Assembly: GCA_002310035.1 (NCBI GenBank)
Contig: DBYC01000073.1
Span: forward strand, 1-18,785
Source of the DNA: a bacterium UBP6_UBA1196
GTDB taxonomy: Bacteria; UBP6; UBA1177
Direction: 5' to 3'
DNA length: 18,785 bases
Shown here: positions 1-7,010 of the stretch, piece after piece
How the letters are laid out: each line of letters begins with the position of its first letter
How positions within the stretch are numbered: position 1 is the stretch's first letter
Notes under the pieces: generated by a model
The model's database searches: none
What the model was told of the DNA's origin: nothing
The model's input: the letters and a program-made list of their open reading frames with translations, nothing else
Position numbers and translations under genes: made by a program

Positions 1-1208
1 CGTGCAAGAAGTCTGTCGTAACGCTCCTCTCTCTGGCTTCCGCCGATGATTTCGCCGACACCGGGAACAAGGAGATCCATCGCCGCGACGGTCTTGTTGT
101 CCTCGTTCATACGCATATAGAAAGCCTTGATTTCTTTCGGATAGTCGATGACGAAAACCGGTTTTTTGATGAGTTCTTCGGTGAGGTATCTCTCGTGTTC
201 GGTCTGGAGATCGCAGCCCCAGTCGACCGGATATTCGAACTGTTTGCCCGACTTTTTGAGAAGTTCTATTGCCTCGGTGTATGTGATTTTGCCGAAATCG
301 GAATCTTTAATGAAATTCAGCCTTTCGAGCAAAGTATTGTCAACAAAGTTGTTGAAGAATTCCATCTCTTCCGGAGCTTTTTCAAGAACGAAGTTAATGA
401 TGTATTTGACCATGTCCTCGGCAAGTTTCATATCGTCGTGGATGTCTGCAAAAGCGATTTCGGGCTCGATCATCCAGAATTCGCTTGCGTGACGCTGAGT
501 GTAGGAGTTTTCGGCTCTGAAAGTGGGGCCGAAAGTGTAGACATTTCTGAATGCCGCACAGTAGTTTTCAACCGCAAGCTGACCTGAAACTGTGAGGTTC
601 GTCGCCTTTCCGAAGAAGTCTTCGCCGTAGTTTATGCTGCCGTCATCTTTTTTCGGCAGGTTGTTGAGGTCAAGAGTCGTGACCTGAAACATTTCGCCTG
701 CACCTTCGCAGTCGCTGCCGGTGATTATGGGCGTGTGGACGTAAACAAAGCCTCTTTCCTGAAAGAATGAATGGATCGCGAAAGCGACAAGGCTGCGGAT
801 CCTGAAAACCGCGTTGTAGATGTTCGCTCTCGGGCGGAGATGGGCGATTGTCCTCATATATTCAAGGGTGTGTCTCTTTTTCTGAAGAGGGAAGTCCTCG
901 TCGCTCGTGCCGACAACTTCTACTTTTTCCGCTTTGATCTCGAAAGGCTGCTTGTCGCCTGCACTTTCAACGACTTTGCCGAAAACCTTTACCGCGCTGC
1001 CCGTTCCGAGTTTTGCGATTTCCTTGTAATTTTCCAGATTTGATTCAAAAACTATCTGAATATTCTTGAAAAACGAGCCGTCGTTGAGCTCGATGAATCC
1101 GAAAGCGTTGCTTGCGCGGATCGTTCTGACCCAGCCTGAAACCTCGACATCTTTTCCCATAAATTTTTCAGTTTCCCTGAAAATCGATTTGACAAGAACC
1201 TTTTCCAT
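1..1208 (-). CDS. asnS: Asparagine--tRNA ligase (AsnRS), 3' end cut by window edge
   Basis: Cytoplasmic class II aminoacyl-tRNA synthetase that charges tRNA-Asn with asparagine. The reading frame is open from ATG at 1208 to the left edge and gives 402 residues, against about 466 usual for the family, so roughly the last 60 residues including class II motif 3 lie outside. An N-terminal OB-fold anticodon domain (about residues 18-100, with VEVSGWVRTIR) precedes the catalytic core. Class II motif 2 is clear at 229-250 (TFRAENSYTQRHASEFWMIE), and PGVGEIIGGSQREERYDRL at 382-400 is typical of AsnRS. The start is supported by GGAG seven bases upstream. It is the last visible gene of a serS - GT5-like - asnS operon, 21 bp after the GT5-like gene. 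I see nothing abnormal in the coding sequence. AsnRS rather than AspRS is judged from the ENSYTQRH and GGSQREERYDRL patterns. Confidence 0.95.
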   Translation of the reverse strand, partial: MEKVLVKSIFRETEKFMGKDVEVSGWVRTIRASNAFGFIELNDGSFFKNIQIVFESNLENYKEIAKLGTGSAVKVFGKVVESAGDKQPFEIKAEKVEVVGTSDEDFPLQKKRHTLEYMRTIAHLRPRANIYNAVFRIRSLVAFAIHSFFQERGFVYVHTPIITGSDCEGAGEMFQVTTLDLNNLPKKDDGSINYGEDFFGKATNLTVSGQLAVENYCAAFRNVYTFGPTFRAENSYTQRHASEFWMIEPEIAFADIHDDMKLAEDMVKYIINFVLEKAPEEMEFFNNFVDNTLLERLNFIKDSDFGKITYTEAIELLKKSGKQFEYPVDWGCDLQTEHERYLTEELIKKPVFVIDYPKEIKAFYMRMNEDNKTVAAMDLLVPGVGEIIGGSQREERYDRLLA

Positions 1209-1229
1209 TGTTTTCTCCGTAAAAAAATA

Positions 1230-2021
1230 TTATTCCGCAAGCAGTTTTTTATAGATTTCTACAAACCTGTCGCTTCTCTTGATAACAGAAATTCTGTCGA
1301 GCGAACAGGAAATCAGCCCGGCAAGACCGCATCCGCCCTCTTCCGTCTGAATTTTTTCAAGATATTCGTCGCTTGAAACTGCGAGAGCGTCGCTATAGAC
1401 GATCCCACCTTTCAGGAAGTTTATGTCGCCGTAAAATTCAAGTTTCTCTGGAACAAAAACTTCGCGTCCGAGGTTCAGAAGCCCAAAATCATAAGACCAG
1501 AATTTGCCCTGGAAACGGATGTCGTGAAGCGAAAAAACGGTTTTTACTTTCTGCAAAGGCTCGTCTTTCCCATAGATTTCACGAAGATAGACAGGAACAA
1601 GCGCCGTGTGCCAGTCGTTGCAGTGGATAATATCTGGTCTTGAGATCTTCGCATATTCGAGAACAGCTCTCGAGAAAAATATGAAACGCTCAGAATTGTC
1701 CGGATAGTCACCGGTTTCGTTGCCGTACAAGCCGTCTCTTTCGAAGTACTGATTTGCTACAAAAACGACTTTCGTGCCGCTTTCCTCATGGATAGCTTCA
1801 AAAATTTCGGCTTTCTCGCGTTTTTCGCCGACTTCGACTTCAAACGAAACAGCAGTCGGAGTTATATCGAATTTTTTTCTGTTTATCGTGCTGAAAAAAG
1901 GAAGGATCGCCTCGACCTCACATTTTTTAGAAACAGACTTGATCATTTTCAAGACAGAAGCGGACATTGTTCCGCTTGATACAAAAGGCTTCAGCTCTGA
2001 AGCCGCGAACAAAATTTTCAT
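1230..2021 (-). CDS. Stand-alone GT5 (glycogen/starch synthase N-terminal) domain protein, lacks C-terminal half
   Basis: The 263 residues match only the N-terminal Rossmann half of GT5 glycogen synthase (GlgA is about 480 residues, two Rossmann domains). Family blocks visible: MKILFAASELKPF (1-13), YFERDGLYGNETGDYPDNSE (92-111), the HxDWH-type block HCNDWHTALVPVYL (133-146), and INFLKGGIVYSDALAVSS (200-217). The K-T-G-G-L loop, whose Lys contacts the sugar nucleotide in GlgA, is replaced by S-S-G-T-M at 15-19. The protein stops just where GlgA would continue into the interdomain NGID segment, and only 21 bp separate its stop from asnS, so no remnant C-half exists downstream. SD AGG lies six bases before ATG and overlaps the serS stop codon. 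By inference it is not a complete glycogen synthase: it may be a pseudoenzyme, a regulatory protein, or half of a split enzyme. Reading frame and blocks are intact, arguing against a decaying pseudogene. Confidence 0.8.
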   Translation of the reverse strand: MKILFAASELKPFVSSGTMSASVLKMIKSVSKKCEVEAILPFFSTINRKKFDITPTAVSFEVEVGEKREKAEIFEAIHEESGTKVVFVANQYFERDGLYGNETGDYPDNSERFIFFSRAVLEYAKISRPDIIHCNDWHTALVPVYLREIYGKDEPLQKVKTVFSLHDIRFQGKFWSYDFGLLNLGREVFVPEKLEFYGDINFLKGGIVYSDALAVSSDEYLEKIQTEEGGCGLAGLISCSLDRISVIKRSDRFVEIYKKLLAE

Positions 2022-2028
2022 GGTTTAC

Positions 2029-3303
2029 CTACAATCTGATAAATTCTTCGTTGTTCATATATTTTCTGAGAACTTCCGGCACCTTGACCGAGCCGTCAGC
2101 CTGCTGGTAGTTTTCGATGATCGCGACAAGAGTTCTGTCGATCGCAAGACCCGAACCGTTGAGGAGATGGACGAGCTCAGGTTTTGACGAAGCGTCTCTT
2201 CTGAACTTGATGTTCGCTCTTCTCGCCTGGAAATCGCCTGTGCTGGAGCAGCTTGAGATCTCGCGGTAAGTCCCCTGCCCCGGCAGCCATACTTCGATGT
2301 CGAAAGTCTTGACTGCGTTGAAGCCGAGGTCGCCGCTGCAAAGGCAGACGACGCGGTAGTGGATCCCGAGTCCGCGGAGAATTTCTTCAGCGTTGAAAAG
2401 AAGTTTATCAAGTTCTTTGAGCGATTCTTCCGGACGGCAGAATTTTACAAGTTCGACTTTGTTGAACTGGTGAAGGCGGATGATCCCCTTCATATCCTTG
2501 CCGTAGCTGCCCGCCTCGCGCCTGAAACACGGTGTGTATGCCGCATATTTGAGCGGAAGGACTGCATCATCCAGGATCTCGTCTCTGTGCATATTGACAA
2601 GGCTGACCTCTGCCGTCGGGATCATGAACATATCGTCAGTCGTCTTGTAGGCATCGTCCTCGAATTTCGGAAGCTGGCCTGAACCAGTCATCGTTTCGCG
2701 GCTTACCATGACCGGAGGAACTATTTCGGTGTAGCCGTTTTTCGCGGCGTTTTCAAGCATATAGTTCATAACGGCGCGCTCCAGACGAGCCATTTCCTTC
2801 TTGTAGATTATGAAACGCGAGCCGCTGAGTTTGACACCGCGCTCGAAATCGATCGTATTCGTTGCAATGTCGAAGTGCTCCTTCGGCTGGAAATCGAAAA
2901 CAGGTTTTTCGCCCCACATCGAAACGACTGGATTTGCGCTGTCGTCCTTGCCGAGCGGCGTGTCGTCAGCCATCATGTTCGGGATCGAAAGAAGGATCGT
3001 GTCGATTTTATCCTCGACTTCCTTTACCTGCGGCCCGAAAGCCTTGACTTTGTCGCTGAGCTCCTTGAGCTCCTCTTTGATCGCAGCTTTCTCTTCCGGA
3101 GTGCCGTTTTTCATGACAAGCGGCATCTCTTTCGAGCGCGTCATCTGCTTTGCGCGGGTCTGCTCAGACTCCGTGATAAGAGCCTTTCTCTTCTCGCTGA
3201 GCTCGATGACCTGATCGACGACAGTGAGATCTTTGAAATTTCTGTTCTGAAGATTGAATTTAACCTTTTCAGGGTCTTTAAGTATCAATTTGATGTCAAA
3301 CAT
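2029..3303 (-). CDS. serS: Serine--tRNA ligase (SerRS)
   Basis: Cytoplasmic class II synthetase that charges tRNA-Ser (and tRNA-Sec where present). Full length at 424 residues, the usual size. Residues about 30-105 form the charged antiparallel coiled-coil arm that grips the tRNA variable arm. The catalytic core follows: TAEVSL at 230-235, motif 2 with FRREAGSYGKDMKGIIRLHQ at 260-279 (catalytic Arg262, Glu263), VWLPGQGTYREISSCS near 338-353 and motif 3 LNGSGLAIDR at 381-390. ATG at 3303 is preceded by a strong AAGAGGTGG ribosome site. It heads an operon with the GT5-like gene (7-bp gap, SD overlapping the serS stop) and asnS, driven by a promoter at 3332-3359. Confidence 0.97.
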   Translation of the reverse strand: MFDIKLILKDPEKVKFNLQNRNFKDLTVVDQVIELSEKRKALITESEQTRAKQMTRSKEMPLVMKNGTPEEKAAIKEELKELSDKVKAFGPQVKEVEDKIDTILLSIPNMMADDTPLGKDDSANPVVSMWGEKPVFDFQPKEHFDIATNTIDFERGVKLSGSRFIIYKKEMARLERAVMNYMLENAAKNGYTEIVPPVMVSRETMTGSGQLPKFEDDAYKTTDDMFMIPTAEVSLVNMHRDEILDDAVLPLKYAAYTPCFRREAGSYGKDMKGIIRLHQFNKVELVKFCRPEESLKELDKLLFNAEEILRGLGIHYRVVCLCSGDLGFNAVKTFDIEVWLPGQGTYREISSCSSTGDFQARRANIKFRRDASSKPELVHLLNGSGLAIDRTLVAIIENYQQADGSVKVPEVLRKYMNNEEFIRL

Positions 3304-3317
3304 TTTCCACCTCTTAT

Positions 3318-3359
3318 AAAAAAACCGCGGTATGATAGGAAGAATGAGTTTTTTTTCAA
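3318..3359 (-). promoter_or_regulatory. Predicted sigma70-type promoter of serS operon, with downstream T-tract
   Basis: Reading the minus strand, TTGAAA (3354-3359) and TATCAT (3332-3337) are 16 bp apart, five of six matches to each consensus hexamer. They are followed by the discriminator ACCGCGG (3325-3331) and seven T (3318-3324), just upstream of the serS ribosome site. The GC-rich discriminator resembles those of growth-rate or stringent-controlled promoters, which would suit a tRNA synthetase gene; that part is inference. Confidence 0.6.
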
Positions 3360-3418
3360 GTTTTTCGAGATTTAGATTTTAGGGATTTTCCAAAAGCAAA
3401 AGATAAATTCCGGAAACT

Positions 3419-3434
3419 GAACCGGTAACGGTCC
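3419..3434 (-). terminator. Weak hairpin after the Sel1 lipoprotein gene
   Basis: Minus-strand GGACCG-TTAC-CGGTTC can form a six-pair stem (one G-U pair) with a four-base loop just three bases beyond the stop at 3438. No continuous T-run follows, only a moderately T-rich stretch, so it is at best an imperfect intrinsic terminator. Confidence 0.25.
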
Positions 3435-3437
3435 GGC

Positions 3438-4784
3438 TTATTCTTCTTCTTCCTCTTCGTCTTCCTCGTCTTCTTCGTCTTCTTCAGGTTCGGGCTCTTT
3501 TTCCTCAGCCGCGGACTCTTCCTCTTCTTCCTCCTCTTCCTCGGCCTCGGCCGCTGCCGCCTCTGCAGCTTCGCGTTCCGCCTCTTCGCGTTCGCGCCTC
3601 ATTCTTTCAGCTTCTTCGGCTTCCTCGCGTTCAGCCTCTCTTCTCGCCTCTTCTTCGGCAAGTTTTTCCTCAAGTTCTGCTTTTTCACGTTCGAGTCTTT
3701 CCCTTTCAGCCGCTGCCGCCTCCTGCCTTTCAGCCTCTTTGCGGGCCTCTTCCTCGGCGATCCTTGCAGCTTCCTCCTGCTTGCGGATAGCTTCTTCCTG
3801 TTCGTCTATCGTGGTTTTCAGCGATTTTGCGCTGGGGCATGAAGCTTCGAAGCCTTTTGAGCACGATTTGTCATAAAAAGAGTGCATTTCCTTAAGTTTC
3901 GCAAGCTCCAGGGTCTCGCCGTAAGCCTCGCTAAGGTAGTTGCCTACATAGTAGCAACCCTCGGCATGGTCCATGTCGCAAGCTTTCCGGTAGAAACCGA
4001 GAGCCTCGTCTTTCGCACCTTCGGCGTTCTCGACGATCGCGCGGGCAAATTTGTAGCAGGCTTCCTTTGAACCGCCTTCGCAGGATTTTTCATAATATTT
4101 TCTGGAAAGAGGAACTCTCTCGTCCTTTTCTTTCGTTTCGACGATCTTGTCAGCAAGTTTCTCGCAGGTTTCGAGATTTCCGCCTTCCTCGCATGCCTTG
4201 CCCCAGAAAGTCATTGTTTTTTCATAACCTACAGCTTCATCAAATTTTTTCGACCAGGTGTCACCAAGATCGACACAGGTTTTCATATCGCCTTTTTCAC
4301 ATGCGAGTTCGAGATATTCCTGAGCTTTTTTACCGTCCTTTTTGATCGGACCGTTGCCCTTCAGATAAATGTCGGCGATTCCTCTGCATCCGCGACCGAC
4401 ACCTTTGTCGCAGGTCTTCTTATAAAGTTCCAGCGCCGTTGACGCATCCTTGAAAACACCGCCTTTTCCTTTTGCCCACATCTCGGCGAGAATCAGACAC
4501 GATTCGTCAAAATCTCCGCCGCAGGCTTTCTCGAAAAGTTCACGCGCTTTTTTGTTCGCAGCTTTTTTGTCCGCTTCGTTCACACCTTCACCGCTCTGCC
4601 AGATAACAGCAGCATTGTGGCACGCCTCGAAATGGTTTTCTTTCTCGCAGGCTTCTTCATAATAGCCTCTCGCCTTGACTTTGTCTTTTTCACGGGCATT
4701 GTTTCCTTTCTCAAAAAGAGAGGTCGAGCCGCATCCCGCAAGCATAAGAACCGCAGCGAACATCATGCAAAAAAATTTTTTCAT
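3438..4784 (-). CDS. Sel1-like repeat lipoprotein with long charged helix and poly-acidic tail
   Basis: 448 residues. A lipoprotein signal peptide with lipobox L-A-G-C places the lipidated Cys at 18, so the protein is exported and membrane anchored. Residues about 38-320 contain eight Sel1/TPR-type helical repeats. Each carries one cysteine pair spaced by seven or eight residues: C46/C55, C88/C96, C125/C133, C162/C170, C198/C207, C235/C243, C269/C277, C308/C316. This is the pattern of the Helicobacter cysteine-rich (Hcp) Sel1 proteins, where each pair is a disulfide. Residues about 325-410 are almost only E, R, A and K, predicted coiled coil or single alpha-helix. The last 30 or so residues are nearly all Glu/Asp. 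ATG at 4784 has GGGAGAG upstream. The gene is single and faces away from the FHA gene at 5038. The precise role is unknown; Sel1 repeats are usually protein-protein scaffolds. Confidence 0.85.
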   Translation of the reverse strand: MKKFFCMMFAAVLMLAGCGSTSLFEKGNNAREKDKVKARGYYEEACEKENHFEACHNAAVIWQSGEGVNEADKKAANKKARELFEKACGGDFDESCLILAEMWAKGKGGVFKDASTALELYKKTCDKGVGRGCRGIADIYLKGNGPIKKDGKKAQEYLELACEKGDMKTCVDLGDTWSKKFDEAVGYEKTMTFWGKACEEGGNLETCEKLADKIVETKEKDERVPLSRKYYEKSCEGGSKEACYKFARAIVENAEGAKDEALGFYRKACDMDHAEGCYYVGNYLSEAYGETLELAKLKEMHSFYDKSCSKGFEASCPSAKSLKTTIDEQEEAIRKQEEAARIAEEEARKEAERQEAAAAERERLEREKAELEEKLAEEEARREAEREEAEEAERMRREREEAEREAAEAAAAEAEEEEEEEEESAAEEKEPEPEEDEEDEEDEEEEEE

Positions 4785-5037
4785 TTTTACTCTCCCAAGA
4801 ACAATTTTTCCAAAATAACCCGATATAACTTATTTATGAACTCGGCAAAATCAATATTTCTCGCATAAAAACAAAAAAAATCAGCTTTCGCCGGCAAAAA
4901 AAACGAAAAAAACAGCCTGTGGGAAAAAATATTCGTCTTTTTTTCAATCAAACGGCCCGAATATTTGACTTTTACCGCTTTTTAAATATTGATTTCATGT
5001 ATTTTTTGTTAGTTGTTTAATATTTGGGGAGTGAAAA
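4785..5037. promoter_or_regulatory. AT-rich divergent intergenic region between lipoprotein and FHA genes
   Basis: This 253-bp region must carry the promoters for both divergent genes. On the plus strand TTGACT (4965-4970) is a good -35 candidate, but the -10 candidates 16-18 bp on (TATTGA, ATTGAT, TTGATT) match poorly. On the minus strand TTATAT in front of the lipoprotein gene is a possible -10 with no good -35. Many A- and T-runs suggest bent DNA. The sequence AATATT recurs about five times, two copies forming the inverted repeat listed separately. I see no open reading frame with a ribosome site here. Confidence 0.5.
4927..4966. repeat. 9-bp perfect inverted repeat, possible operator
   Basis: AAATATTCG (4927-4935) and CGAATATTT (4958-4966) are perfect reverse complements. 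Their centres are 31 bp apart, close to three helical turns. The right arm overlaps the TTGACT candidate -35 of the FHA gene. This fits a site for a dimeric regulator or two cooperating dimers, but AT-rich DNA yields such repeats by chance, so the call is tentative. Confidence 0.4.
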
Positions 5038-6531
5038 ATGGACGAAAACAAGCAGAACAGTGCGGCGAAACCTACTATCGACAAGGAATATCTGAAAAAA
5101 CTTGCCGAGAAGATCAAAGCTGAAAAGGCGAGAAAAGAATCGTTGAATCACAAAAATGATTCCACACCTACACCGCCGCCGATTTCTTCAATCTCATCTA
5201 AATATCTTTCGGATGACGACGAGGAGGAAATTGCTTCTGAAAAAACCGCCATCATCGACCTTTCGGCGTTTTCAGGACACGCTTCCGATGCAAGACTGAC
5301 CATCGTTGACGGAAAAGATGCCGGCAAAAACATTGAAATCACAAAAGACGAGATCCTGGCAGGAAGAAGTCTTGACAACGATTTCGTTATAAGCGACATT
5401 TCAGTTTCGAGAAAACACTTCAAAATCGTCAAAGAAAACAATCGCTTCATCATTTCCGACATGGGCAGCGGAAACGGAATCAAAGTCAACGGTTCAAAAA
5501 CGGCTTCCGCTGAACTTTCCGACGGCGACATCATCTCAGTCGGCGCACGCCAGATCAAATTTGAAATACTCAATCCGGAACTTAAACAAAAACAGATGAG
5601 GGCAAAGAAACAGACTATGCCGGCCGATTATCAGGACGAAGACGAAGACAGCATGCCGAAAAAAAGTTCTTCTCCGGTCGTCTGGGTCATCATCGTGCTT
5701 ATTGTCATCGCGGCAGCTGCAGCAGCTTACTTCATGTTCTCAGGTTCAGACAAGCAGCAGTCGTCAAACGACTTTGTTTTCGGTGAAAAAGAGAAACTTG
5801 CAATAGAAAGGATGATCGACAAGAAAGACCTTCAGAATGCGGAAAAAACGATACTCGCCGCAAACGAGAAGACCCCTGGCGATAACCCGTACAAACTGTG
5901 GCTCAACGAACAGATCGTCCTTATCGGAAAGGAAAAAACCAACCAGATCACTTTCAACAACGCTAAAAATATCATTCAGAAAAATCCTGAAGAAGCTGAA
6001 AAACTTCTCAAATCGATTCCCGATTCCTCGATTTTCTCGGAAGAGGCTAAAAATCTTCTGACTCTGATCCCTGCAAAAAAAGAGGCTCCGAAAGCTGAAC
6101 CGAAAGTTGAGCCTAAGGAAGAACCCAAAAAGGAAGTAAAGGCTGAACCTAAGGAAGAGCCGAAAAAAGAGGTAAAAGCCGAGCCCAAAAAAGAGCCGAA
6201 GAAAGAGGTAAAGGCTGAACCTAAAGCTGAGCCCAAAGAAGAACCCAAAAAGGAAGTAAAGGCCGAGCCTAAGGAAGAACCTAAAAAAGAAGTAAAGGCT
6301 GAACCGAAAGAAGAGCCTAAGAAAGAACCCAAGAAAGCCGAGAAAAAGGAAACGAAGAAGAAAAAACCGACTATGAGCGAAAAGGAAGCAAAACAGCTTT
6401 ACCTGAAAGCCAAGGTTATGAAAGACGAAGATCCTGAAGAGGCGAAAAAAATGCTTCAGAAGATCCTTGATTCAGTCGATCCCGAAAGCGAACGCTACGA
6501 AAAAGCGAAAAAACTTTTGGACCAGCTTTAA
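5038..6531 (+). CDS. FHA-domain single-pass membrane protein with Lys/Glu/Pro repeat rod
   Basis: 497 residues. Residues 1-80 are charged and disordered. An FHA domain occupies about 85-177, with the phosphothreonine-binding signature intact: GRS at 109-111, SRKH at 124-127 and G-N-G at 145-147. One hydrophobic segment (213-234, V/I/A rich) is a membrane anchor. Beyond it lie a helical region (about 250-345), a rod of five full and one partial 12-residue EEPKKEVKAEPK units (361-433), and a helical C-terminal segment (446-497) resembling one or two TPR-type hairpins. With the FHA domain in the cytoplasm, the rod and C-terminal part would be periplasmic, similar in composition to the TonB Pro-Glu/Pro-Lys spacer. 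ATG at 5038 has GGGGAG upstream. It is followed 12 bp later by a small exported-protein gene. FHA domains read Ser/Thr-kinase marks; no kinase is in the window. Role unknown. Confidence 0.85.
   Translation: MDENKQNSAAKPTIDKEYLKKLAEKIKAEKARKESLNHKNDSTPTPPPISSISSKYLSDDDEEEIASEKTAIIDLSAFSGHASDARLTIVDGKDAGKNIEITKDEILAGRSLDNDFVISDISVSRKHFKIVKENNRFIISDMGSGNGIKVNGSKTASAELSDGDIISVGARQIKFEILNPELKQKQMRAKKQTMPADYQDEDEDSMPKKSSSPVVWVIIVLIVIAAAAAAYFMFSGSDKQQSSNDFVFGEKEKLAIERMIDKKDLQNAEKTILAANEKTPGDNPYKLWLNEQIVLIGKEKTNQITFNNAKNIIQKNPEEAEKLLKSIPDSSIFSEEAKNLLTLIPAKKEAPKAEPKVEPKEEPKKEVKAEPKEEPKKEVKAEPKKEPKKEVKAEPKAEPKEEPKKEVKAEPKEEPKKEVKAEPKEEPKKEPKKAEKKETKKKKPTMSEKEAKQLYLKAKVMKDEDPEEAKKMLQKILDSVDPESERYEKAKKLLDQL
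6118..6336 (+). repeat. 36-bp in-frame tandem repeat encoding the Lys/Glu/Pro rod
   Basis: Five complete and one partial copies of a 36-bp unit (EEPKKEVKAEPK) within the FHA gene, with one four-residue AEPK insertion between the third and fourth copies. The copies differ mainly at third codon positions while the protein pattern is kept, so this is an old, selected repeat and not a recent slippage product. Confidence 0.8.
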
Positions 6532-6543
6532 TCTGGAGGAGTT

Positions 6544-6954
6544 ATGAAAAAATTGTTTTTAACAGCTGCTCTGCTTTTTGTTTTCACATTTCCTGTTTTC
6601 GGTGCAGCGGCTTTTGCCGAAGCGCTTGACAAAGACGGCAACTCTGTAACATGGACATTTTCGTTTGAAAGCGGAAAAAATGTGACGAAAGCAAAAAACA
6701 ACGCGATAAAACAGCTCAAACAGCAGGGACACGCAAATGTCAAAGCCGGTGCGACGACATCATTGAATAAAGGTTTTTTCGCAGTCCTGCAGACGGCTTA
6801 CTGGGTTGAAGGCGTTCTTAAAAACAGTTTTGTTTTCGGTTTCAGCGCCAAATCGGTCGACGATGCGAAAAACGAAGCTCTGAAAGAACTCAAAAAACTC
6901 AAAGGCTGGAAAGAAGATCAGGGTTACAGCGAAAACAAAACCGGCGAATTCTAA
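6544..6954 (+). CDS. Small exported protein of unknown function with two similar halves
   Basis: 136 residues, not recognised with certainty. An N-terminal signal peptide (KK then about 17 hydrophobic residues, cleavage likely near G20 or A25) marks it as periplasmic or secreted. The mature part seems to hold two related units: one with VTWTFSFESG...AKNNAIKQLK and one with SFVFGFSAKS...AKNEALKELK, i.e. an aromatic/Phe-Ser beta segment followed by an A-K-N-x-A helix. That layout recalls DUF4189-type mini-domains, a weak suggestion only. No cysteines are present. ATG is preceded by a very good GGAGGAG site, and the gene begins 12 bp after the FHA gene, so the two are almost surely co-transcribed and could act together in the periplasm. 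Confidence 0.7.
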   Translation: MKKLFLTAALLFVFTFPVFGAAAFAEALDKDGNSVTWTFSFESGKNVTKAKNNAIKQLKQQGHANVKAGATTSLNKGFFAVLQTAYWVEGVLKNSFVFGFSAKSVDDAKNEALKELKKLKGWKEDQGYSENKTGEF

Positions 6955-7010
6955 TCTGTTCCTATCAACAAATTTCAAAAAAAAATCATTATATAAGGAG
7001 TAGTTAAACA

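Noticed and set aside
1230..2021. GT5-like gene as a frameshifted pseudogene
   Set aside because: Only 21 bp separate it from asnS and no remnant of the C-terminal domain exists in any frame; the frame and SD are intact.
6118..6336. 36-bp repeats as a CRISPR or minisatellite array
   Set aside because: Repeats are in frame, contiguous without unique spacers, and differ at wobble positions, so they are protein repeats.
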